Assembly: GCA_902772945.1 (NCBI GenBank)
Contig: CACYCU010000204.1
Location: forward strand, 1-5,017
Direction of reading: 5' to 3'
DNA: 5,017 nt
From: an uncultured bacterium
Lineage (GTDB): Bacteria; Cyanobacteriota; Vampirovibrionia; Gastranaerophilales; Gastranaerophilaceae
Shown: piece by piece, positions 1-4,565 of the stretch
Position numbering within the stretch: position 1 is the stretch's first letter
Layout of the letters: each line of letters begins with the position of its first letter
The notes under the pieces: model-generated
Databases searched by the model: none
What the model was told of the DNA's origin: nothing
What the model saw: only the letters and a program-made list of their open reading frames with translations
Position numbers and translations under genes: made by a program

Positions 1-1020
1 GAATTAGCACAAAAAAGAGCATGTGAACTATTTCACATGGATCATGCCAATGTCCAACCGCATAGCGGGGCGCAAGCAAATATGGCAGTCTTTATGTATT
101 TGCTAAAACCCGGAGATAAAGTTTTAAGTATGGATTTGTCAAATGGTGGTCACTTATCTCACGGCTCACCGGTTAATTTTTCCGGAATGTACTTTGATGT
201 AAAAAGTTATGGCATAAACGAATACGGAGAAATTGATTACGAAAACGTCCGCCAAATGGCAATTGAACACAAACCAAAATTGATAATTTGCGGAGCAAGC
301 AATTATTCAAAAATAATTGATTTCAAAAAATTCAGAGAAATAGCAGACGAAGTCGGAGCATATCTTTTAGCCGATATTGCGCATATAGCAGGACTTGTTG
401 CGGCGGGTTTACATCCTTCACCATCAGGTTATGCTCAGTTTGTAACAACAACTACGCATAAATCACTAAGAGGTCCAAGAGGCGGTATAGTTATGTGCGA
501 CGAAGAACACGCACAAGGAATTGATAAAGCAATATTTCCGGGAATGCAAGGCGGTCCATTAGAACACATTATCGCAGGAAAAGCCGTTGCTTTATTGGAA
601 GCATCAAAACCTGAATTCAAAACTTATGCAGAACAAATTCTCAAAAATGCAAAAGCACTTGCTCAAGGTCTTATGGAAGAAGGAATGGATATAGTAGGCG
701 GCATGACAGAAAACCATCTTATGACACTTGATTTGAGAAGAACAGGCAAAACAGGAAAAGATATGGCAAATGTTTTGGAGCATGTCGGTATTACAGCAAA
801 TAAAAATACCGTTCCAAACGATCCTCAAAGTCCTTTTGTAACAAGCGGAATAAGACTTGGAGTCCCTGCCGTAACAACAAGAGGTTTTATAGAAGAAGAT
901 ATGGTTGAAGTTGCAAAAATTATTGCATCTGCAATATTTTCATCAGATAATGAAATCGGATTACAAAATTTAAAAGAAAGATCTCTAAAACTTTGTAAAA
1001 AATATCCAATATACAGGTAA
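1..1020 (+). CDS. glyA: Serine hydroxymethyltransferase, 5'-truncated by window edge
   Basis: This PLP enzyme of the cytoplasm interconverts serine plus tetrahydrofolate with glycine plus 5,10-methylene-tetrahydrofolate, feeding one-carbon metabolism. The reading frame is open from base 1, so the first visible ATG (37) is internal: the residues before it already belong to the family, leading into NVQPHSGAQAN. Other family marks are DIAHIAGL, TTTTHKSLRGPRGG with the Schiff-base lysine at 460-462, and TSGIRLGVPAVTTRGF, whose Arg (853-855) should bind the substrate carboxylate. The visible part is 339 aa. Aligning the lysine with Lys229 of the 417-aa E. coli enzyme puts about 75 N-terminal residues outside the window, giving a normal total length. 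The C-terminus is intact. The stop lies 4 nt before the next gene, so the two are probably one transcript. Its promoter is not in view. Confidence 0.97.
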   Translation, partial: ELAQKRACELFHMDHANVQPHSGAQANMAVFMYLLKPGDKVLSMDLSNGGHLSHGSPVNFSGMYFDVKSYGINEYGEIDYENVRQMAIEHKPKLIICGASNYSKIIDFKKFREIADEVGAYLLADIAHIAGLVAAGLHPSPSGYAQFVTTTTHKSLRGPRGGIVMCDEEHAQGIDKAIFPGMQGGPLEHIIAGKAVALLEASKPEFKTYAEQILKNAKALAQGLMEEGMDIVGGMTENHLMTLDLRRTGKTGKDMANVLEHVGITANKNTVPNDPQSPFVTSGIRLGVPAVTTRGFIEEDMVEVAKIIASAIFSSDNEIGLQNLKERSLKLCKKYPIYR

Positions 1021-1024
1021 ACAA

Positions 1025-2056
1025 ATGTTAATAAAACTCTCACATGCACATGTACTAGGAATGGTAATAGCATACTTGATAGGAGTATGCCTAGTACCAT
1101 TGGTAATTAGTTTTTCAAAAAAGGAAGGACTTGTGGATGTCCCTAATGAAAGAAAAATCCATACCAAACCAATATCGAGAATAGGCGGAGTTGCGATATG
1201 GGCAAGTACAATGCTTACATTTTTGTGCCTTGTTATGATGAGCTATTATCCTTCTGAACATTTGTTATCAGGAATATTGCTCGGCGGTTCATTAATGTTT
1301 TTGCTTGGACTCGTGGATGATATATATAATCTGGATGCAAAATTCAAACTGTTTCTTCAAGTTGCAATAGCAACATTGGTATATTTGTTGGGTGTACAAA
1401 TCAATGATGTACCTTTTATTGGTGATTTGGGTATTTTTTCATACCCTATAACATTATTGTGGATTGTAGGAATTTCAAATGCACTTAATTTTATTGACGG
1501 TGTAGACGGTCTTGCCGGATCTGTTATAACCGTAAATGCTGTTACTCTTGCTATTATAGCAGTTGCAATGAATCCGCCAAACACAATCAGTGCACTAATC
1601 GGATTTATTTTAGCAGGTTCAATGCTTGCATTCTTAACATATAATTTTAACCCTGCCAAAATTTTTATGGGAGACAGCGGTGCTTTATTTTCAGGATTCT
1701 TACTTGCAACCATATCAATAACAGGTGTAATGAAAGCTGCCACTCTTGCAATTCTGCTTCCGTTTTTAGTTCTTGCAGTACCTATTATGGACATAACTTT
1801 TTCTTCTTTGAGAAGAATTTCTAAAGGTAAATCACCTTTTGTTGCTGATTCGGAACATATACATCACAAATTGTTGCATGCCGGATTTTCACAGAAAAAA
1901 ACTGTTATGATTTTAACATCAGTTGCAATTATTGCAGGAGCATTAGCTGCATTAATAACCGGTCCTTTGGCAATGAAACAGTACTTTTTATGCATATTTG
2001 CAATTGTTGTTATTATGATTTTGTTAAATTTAGTAAAAGTGTTGACAAAAAAATAA
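1025..2056 (+). CDS. wecA: Undecaprenyl-phosphate GlcNAc-1-phosphate transferase (WecA/TagO type)
   Basis: This polytopic inner-membrane enzyme moves a sugar-1-phosphate, usually GlcNAc-1-P from the UDP-sugar, onto undecaprenyl phosphate to start a lipid-linked glycan. At 343 aa it has the usual family size and consists mostly of hydrophobic segments. Cytoplasmic-loop motifs appear in the expected order: VDVPNERKIHTKPISRIGG near residue 37; Asp98-Asp99 in LVDDIYNL; NFIDGVDGLAG with Asp158 and Asp161; FMGDSG at 214-219; and the HIHH motif at 278-281 that separates WecA/TagO from MraY. The Asp positions nearly coincide with Asp90/91/156/159 of E. coli WecA. The ATG at 1025 follows a weak CAGG (1014-1017) by 7 nt, and the 4-nt gap to glyA suggests translational coupling. 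The last codons contain the -35 box of the next gene's promoter. The end product (O-antigen, capsule, teichoic acid or other) cannot be read from this window, and the exact sugar donor is inferred. Confidence 0.93.
   Translation: MLIKLSHAHVLGMVIAYLIGVCLVPLVISFSKKEGLVDVPNERKIHTKPISRIGGVAIWASTMLTFLCLVMMSYYPSEHLLSGILLGGSLMFLLGLVDDIYNLDAKFKLFLQVAIATLVYLLGVQINDVPFIGDLGIFSYPITLLWIVGISNALNFIDGVDGLAGSVITVNAVTLAIIAVAMNPPNTISALIGFILAGSMLAFLTYNFNPAKIFMGDSGALFSGFLLATISITGVMKAATLAILLPFLVLAVPIMDITFSSLRRISKGKSPFVADSEHIHHKLLHAGFSQKKTVMILTSVAIIAGALAALITGPLAMKQYFLCIFAIVVIMILLNLVKVLTKK
1052..1101. repeat. Nested and competing inverted repeats inside the start of wecA
   Basis: Three inverted-repeat pairs crowd into 50 bases. 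GTACTAGG (1052-1059) pairs with CCTAGTAC (1090-1097). CATAC (1071-1075) pairs with GTATG (1085-1089) nested within it. AATGGTA (1060-1066) can pair with TACCATT (1095-1101), which competes with the first stem. The region encodes ordinary membrane residues of WecA, codons 10-26. The pairings are visible directly; whether the mRNA uses them is unknown. Confidence 0.6.
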
Positions 2057-2070
2057 CTTTGTGATATAAT
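2042..2070 (+). promoter_or_regulatory. Perfect-consensus extended -10 sigma70 promoter
   Basis: TTGACA (2042-2047) and TATAAT (2065-2070) are separated by exactly 17 bp, and TG at 2062-2063 creates the extended TGnTATAAT form. All twelve hexamer bases match consensus. The -35 box lies within the final codons of wecA, whose stop is at 2054-2056. The expected transcription start is near 2076-2077, after the GC-rich discriminator GCCCAG. It should drive the 173-aa unknown gene at 2202, and predicts transcription independent of glyA-wecA. Confidence 0.88.
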
Positions 2071-2076
2071 GCCCAG

Positions 2077-2201
2077 TGGATTTAATTACTCAGTTTTGAA
2101 TTAACGTTCAAAATATTTAAGTGTAAATCTGCCATATAGTTTACAGAATTGAGTGCAAACTCAATGAGGGCTACGTATATTAAAAAGTAGAGGTAAAAAT
2201 T
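2077..2201 (+). promoter_or_regulatory. Long structured 5' leader of the unknown gene
   Basis: About 125 nt separate the predicted transcript start from the ATG. Three local hairpins can be drawn: TTTTGAA/TTCAAAA (2094-2100 with 2107-2113); TGTAAAT/GTTTACA (2122-2128 with 2139-2145, one G-U); and ATTGAGT/ACTCAAT (2148-2154 with 2159-2165) closed by a GCAA tetraloop of GNRA type. The 5' end, GTGGATTTA (2076-2084), can instead pair with TAAATCTGC (2124-2132), which would break the second hairpin. CTAC (2171-2174) can pair with GTAG (2187-2190) beside the ribosome site. I recognise no known riboswitch class. In AT-rich DNA some of this pairing is expected by chance, so a regulatory role is inference. 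Confidence 0.5.
2189..2194 (+). promoter_or_regulatory. Shine-Dalgarno site of the unknown gene
   Basis: AGAGGT sits 7 nt before the ATG at 2202 and fixes that start. It overlaps the TAG (2188-2190) that ends a possible 8-codon leader ORF, and lies next to GTAG, which can pair with CTAC upstream. Confidence 0.75.
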
Positions 2202-2723
2202 ATGACAGTGAGTGCTATTGGGCAAAACGAAAGAAATACCAGTTTAAGTACAATTGTTAAATCTACAGCTGCCGGTACTGCAGCAGGCTATGCAATGAAA
2301 TGGATTTGGCCTGTTCAAAAACAGGAAAACACCATGAATCATCGTGCTTTGATAAATTATTGCCGAAAAATGACAAATAAAGCAAAGGTTAAAGAATACA
2401 AAGGTTTCAAATCATTAAGCCAAGCTCAGGACAGTTTTGTAAAAATGATTGAATCAGGTGATAAAGAAGCTTTTTTGGAAAAAAATCTTAAAACCAGAGT
2501 AGAAAGTTTAGGCGGCGAAAATTCAATCGCCGGAAAAGAGTTTAGAAACATAATTAGAAATGTCAATGAAGAAGCAAGATTGATGACAAAACGTTTTGGC
2601 GTTTCATATCACATTATGTTGAAAAAAATTAGACCGGCTGTACCATTTTTAGTAGCAGGTGCAGGAATAGGTTTCTTTACAGGTTTTACGCACAATGTCA
2701 TGAAATGTGACTATGATGCGTAA
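2202..2723 (+). CDS. Unknown 173-aa protein with Gly-rich hydrophobic segments near both ends
   Basis: I do not recognise a family. The N-terminal part (about residues 16-38) is Ala/Gly-rich and ends in MKWIWP, with a Gly25-xxx-Gly29 pair. The C-terminal segment (about 145-165) is a likely membrane helix with Gly153, Gly157 and Gly161 spaced every four residues (glycine-zipper pattern). Between them lies a polar, mostly helical, Lys/Arg-rich middle. No signal-peptide cleavage site or enzyme motif is evident. The start is supported by AGAGGT at ideal spacing. The gene is monocistronic in layout: its own strong promoter and long leader, then an intrinsic terminator 20 nt after the stop. An oligomerising membrane or membrane-bound protein is the most I would infer. 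Real coding is supported by the signals on both sides, and I suspect a lineage-restricted family. Confidence 0.8.
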   Translation: MTVSAIGQNERNTSLSTIVKSTAAGTAAGYAMKWIWPVQKQENTMNHRALINYCRKMTNKAKVKEYKGFKSLSQAQDSFVKMIESGDKEAFLEKNLKTRVESLGGENSIAGKEFRNIIRNVNEEARLMTKRFGVSYHIMLKKIRPAVPFLVAGAGIGFFTGFTHNVMKCDYDA

Positions 2724-2743
2724 TTTTTCACCAAAATATAGTA

Positions 2744-2778
2744 GGCTGAATGACATGTTGTTCAGTCATTTTTTTTTT
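2744..2778 (+). terminator. Intrinsic terminator after the unknown gene
   Basis: A 10-bp stem, GGCTGAATGA (2744-2753) with TTGTTCAGTC (2758-2767), includes G-U pairs and a CATG loop. It is followed by A and then ten T residues (2769-2778). Polarity fits the + strand. The T-run ends 3 nt before the stop of the convergent phosphorylase gene. On the - strand the same hairpin lacks a good U-tract, so it is not clearly bidirectional. Confidence 0.88.
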
Positions 2779-2781
2779 GAA

Positions 2782-3585
2782 TTATATTTGATTAATAATT
2801 TCCAATATTAAAGCTTTAAATCTTACCTTAGCTTTATTTGCAGCTTCAATCACTTCTTCGTGAGAGAGTTTTCTGCCATTCAAAGCACTTGCTGCAGCAT
2901 TGGTAATACAGCTTATTCCAAGAATATTCATTTTGCAATAATTTGCCACAATAGCCTCAGGAACAGTAGACATTCCGACAGCATCACCACCAAGCATTCT
3001 TATCATGTTGATTTCGGCGGGAGTTTCATATGAAGGACCTGAATTTGCCCAATAAACACCTTTTTGAATATCAATTCCAAGATTGTTTGCGCATTTTTCA
3101 GCTATTTCAATTAAATCTTTGTTATAAACTTCAGACATATCAGGAAATCTTTCCCCTAATGTATTGTCATTTGGACCAATCAAAGGATTTTTTCCCATAA
3201 AATTTATATGATCAGTTATTATCATTAAATCAGCGGGTTTAAAAGTTTCATTCACCGCACCGGCTGCGTTTGTCAAAATAAGAGTTTTTACCCCAAGCTC
3301 TTTCATGACCTTTATAGGGAAAGTAATATCTTTCAGATCATGACCTTCGTAAAAATGATTACGACCTTGCATCATAACTACATTCTTGCCCCTTATATCG
3401 GCAAAAACAAGCCTTCCTTTATGACCTACAACTGTAGATTTTACAAACCCAGGAATATCATTGTACGAAATTGCAATATCACAATATTCATCTGCCAGCT
3501 CACCCAATCCCGAGCCTAAAACAATCCCTATTTCAGGTTTGAATCCATTAGTTTTCCCATTAATAAAATCAATTGTTTTTTCCAT
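2782..3585 (-). CDS. Purine nucleoside phosphorylase, trimeric (PNP/MTAP family) type
   Basis: This cytosolic salvage enzyme splits inosine or guanosine with phosphate to give the free base and ribose-1-phosphate. At 267 aa it is close to the family norm of roughly 270-290, with a slightly short N-terminus. Visible sites, with human PNP equivalents from memory, are: GSGLG at 24-28 with phosphate-binding Ser25 (Ser33); His55 in GHKG (His64); QGRNHFYEG at 73-81 with His77 (His86); TNAAG with Asn106 (Asn115); GPSYETPAE with Tyr186 and Glu187 (Phe200, Glu201); MSTVPE at 205-210; Asn229 (Asn243); and His242 (His257). Asn at 229, rather than the Asp of methylthioadenosine phosphorylases, favours 6-oxopurine nucleosides. 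AGGGG (3590-3594) lies only 4 nt before the ATG. The gene follows probable rpoZ by 59 nt across a hairpin and has no convincing promoter of its own, so expression may depend on read-through. The symbol is left blank because punA, deoD and pnp are used inconsistently. Confidence 0.95.
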   Translation of the reverse strand: MEKTIDFINGKTNGFKPEIGIVLGSGLGELADEYCDIAISYNDIPGFVKSTVVGHKGRLVFADIRGKNVVMMQGRNHFYEGHDLKDITFPIKVMKELGVKTLILTNAAGAVNETFKPADLMIITDHINFMGKNPLIGPNDNTLGERFPDMSEVYNKDLIEIAEKCANNLGIDIQKGVYWANSGPSYETPAEINMIRMLGGDAVGMSTVPEAIVANYCKMNILGISCITNAAASALNGRKLSHEEVIEAANKAKVRFKALILEIINQI

Positions 3586-3594
3586 ATAACCCCT

Positions 3595-3629
3595 ATAATA
3601 AAAGATTCTCCGACAAATCGGAGAATCTT
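3595..3629 (-). terminator. Intercistronic hairpin, probable terminator or attenuator after rpoZ
   Basis: AAGATTCTCCGA (3602-3613) and TCGGAGAATCTT (3618-3629) form a perfect 12-bp inverted repeat around a 4-nt loop. Read on the - strand, the stem runs into a U-rich stretch (the transcript continues TTATTAT), which suits an intrinsic terminator for the 3645-3887 gene. The U-run is interrupted by A, and the phosphorylase start is only about 17 nt from the stem, so partial read-through is plausible. Confidence 0.65.
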
Positions 3630-3644
3630 ATTAAAATTTTTATC

Positions 3645-3887
3645 TTAACCAACTAATCTGTCATCATCTGCTTCAGCAGCTTTTACCATAATAGCATGCT
3701 CAACAGGATTTTCTTTTTTATAAGTTGTATCAAAATTTTCTTCAAAATTAAAATCGTCATGAGCTTTTTTTGCTTGATTTTCGTCAACCAATTTTTTTGC
3801 AAGTTCCGCAATTTCATATACTAGCTGGTATCTGTTTTCTGTGTTTTCGTTCAAATCCCAAGCCACTCTAATTATTTGATCCATCAT
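3645..3887 (-). CDS. rpoZ: Probable RNA polymerase omega subunit, divergent
   Basis: Omega binds the beta' subunit and helps assemble and stabilise core RNA polymerase. The 80-aa product has the expected size and two recognisable blocks. ENRYQLVYEIAELAKKL (17-33) aligns with the NRFDLVLVAARRARQM-type helix of E. coli omega. PVEHAIMVKAAE (61-72) aligns with the second helix, which is KPVIRAIIEMSDE-like in cyanobacteria. The tail ends in RLVG, much like cyanobacterial omega ending in EIIG. The linker (about 36-60) is longer and more charged than usual, and the arginines of the first helix are largely replaced. AAGAGGTG (3893-3900) precedes tandem ATG codons; either could be the start (5 or 8 nt spacing), and the first is annotated. 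It leads the - strand pair with the phosphorylase. The assignment rests on remembered family patterns; the alternative is an unknown small acidic protein. Confidence 0.62.
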   Translation of the reverse strand: MMDQIIRVAWDLNENTENRYQLVYEIAELAKKLVDENQAKKAHDDFNFEENFDTTYKKENPVEHAIMVKAAEADDDRLVG

Positions 3888-3892
3888 AAATA

Positions 3893-3900
3893 CACCTCTT
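3893..3900 (-). promoter_or_regulatory. Strong Shine-Dalgarno site of probable rpoZ
   Basis: On the - strand this reads AAGAGGTG, a long match to the 16S rRNA anti-SD. It lies 5 nt before the first of two consecutive ATG codons and 8 nt before the second, and supports this reading frame as a genuine gene despite its small size. Confidence 0.8.
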
Positions 3901-3928
3901 TGTTTCGTTTATATAATAATAGTATAAT
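3900..3928 (+). promoter_or_regulatory. Candidate promoter for the MCE-upp genes
   Basis: TTGTTT (3900-3905) and TATAAT (3923-3928) are spaced 17 bp. The -10 is perfect, while the -35 matches three of six bases. Transcription would start near 3935, leaving a leader of about 50 nt before the ATG at 3984. Further TATAAT copies at 3912-3917 and 3972-3977 have no good -35 partner. AT-rich DNA yields TATAAT by chance, so this is a moderate call. Confidence 0.45.
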
Positions 3929-3947
3929 ACAAAAAATATTTTGGCAA
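3921..3947 (-). promoter_or_regulatory. rpoZ: Candidate promoter for probable rpoZ
   Basis: On the - strand TTGCCA (complement of 3942-3947) is followed after 15 bp by TATACT (complement of 3921-3926); each matches five of six consensus bases. The spacer is shorter than the ideal 17. The -10 overlaps the -10 of the candidate promoter pointing the other way. Confidence 0.4.
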
Positions 3948-3983
3948 GTAGCAAAAATTTTTAAATTGATGTATAATCAAGTC

Positions 3984-4565
3984 ATGCGCAAGTTTGATGA
4001 TATGCACAAGTTTATATGGATTGAGCTTTTCATTTGGTTTTTAATCATATGTTTTTGCGCATTTGGAATTAGAATTTACAGATACAATAAGGTCAAGCAA
4101 CTGGCTACATATCAAATTTTTCTGCCTGACGTAGACGGACTTATTGTCGGTTCTCCGGTAAAATTTTTAGGAGTACAAATAGGCTATATAAAAAAAATAA
4201 AAATAATTACTGATGAAGTTTACATAAAATTTGTTATAACAGACAAAAACATAAAACTGCCAAAAGGAGCAATTGCAACTGTAGAATTCACGGGAATGGG
4301 CGGTTCAAAGTCGTTGGAAATATATCCTCCTACATCGGAAACTATTGCTTCAGGCAAAATTATAACAACAAGTGACCCTGTTAGATTATCGGATTCAATG
4401 TCTTTATTAAACGATATGTTTGGCAAAATAAATTCAATTATAGTAAGGACATCATATTTTGCAAAAGAAACGGGTGTTCTTGGTAACGGAATAGATACAA
4501 AAGGTATTGAAAAGAATATTAATGAAGCAGATAAATTAATAAAAAAGGTGAAAAAAGATGAATAA
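3984..4565 (+). CDS. MCE-domain (MlaD-like) lipid-transport protein
   Basis: MlaD-type proteins are inner-membrane-anchored, form hexameric rings in the periplasm, and carry lipids between membranes together with an MlaE-type permease and MlaF-type ATPase. From the chosen start the protein has 193 aa, near the 183 aa of E. coli MlaD. It has a short cytoplasmic end, one membrane helix (about 10-31), and a single MCE domain (about 42-116) with YQIFLPDVDGLIVGSPVKFL, GVQIGYIKKI and GMGGSKSLEIYPP. A short, Lys-rich helical tail (about 137-193) follows. The start is uncertain: the frame is open to an ATG at 3876, but that overlaps the divergent gene. ATGs at 3969, 3984 and 4002 are all possible and none has a clear Shine-Dalgarno site. 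I chose 3984 for a normal N-terminus. No permease or ATPase gene lies next to it here. It overlaps upp by 8 nt. Confidence 0.88.
   Translation: MRKFDDMHKFIWIELFIWFLIICFCAFGIRIYRYNKVKQLATYQIFLPDVDGLIVGSPVKFLGVQIGYIKKIKIITDEVYIKFVITDKNIKLPKGAIATVEFTGMGGSKSLEIYPPTSETIASGKIITTSDPVRLSDSMSLLNDMFGKINSIIVRTSYFAKETGVLGNGIDTKGIEKNINEADKLIKKVKKDE
4545..4550 (+). promoter_or_regulatory. Shine-Dalgarno site of upp inside the MCE gene
   Basis: AAGGTG lies 7 nt before the ATG at 4558, within the last codons of the MCE gene. It supports the overlapping start over later ATGs, and fits translational coupling between the two genes. Confidence 0.75.

Noticed and set aside
1357..1794. Open frame of 145 codons on the - strand opposite wecA
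   Set aside because: It is the antisense of conserved WecA motifs, has low-complexity hydrophobic content and no ribosome site; a shadow of the real gene. The shorter antisense frames over glyA, wecA and the MCE gene were dropped for the same reason.
1025..2056. MraY (peptidoglycan) instead of WecA/TagO
   Set aside because: The HIHH motif and the NERKIHTKPISRIGG loop fit the WecA/TagO branch rather than MraY.
2071..2171. GCCC (2071-2074) pairing with GGGC (2168-2171) as a closing helix of the leader
   Set aside because: The first strand lies in the promoter discriminator, upstream of the expected transcript start, so it should not be in the RNA.
2077..2201. tRNA, 6S RNA or a known riboswitch in the leader
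   Set aside because: A GTTCAAAA stretch recalls a T-loop, but no acceptor or anticodon stem fits. No conserved core of the purine, SAM, cobalamin, c-di-GMP, fluoride, preQ1 or yybP-ykoY classes was recognised by eye.
2782..3585. Methylthioadenosine phosphorylase instead of purine nucleoside phosphorylase
   Set aside because: Asn229 in ITNAAA and Glu187 in SYETPAE fit 6-oxopurine-specific PNP; the methylthioadenosine enzymes carry Asp at the Asn position.
3876..3983. Upstream ATG at 3876 as start of the MCE gene
   Set aside because: It would overlap the start of the divergent gene, place both candidate promoters inside coding sequence, and add about 36 residues before the membrane helix that the family does not have.
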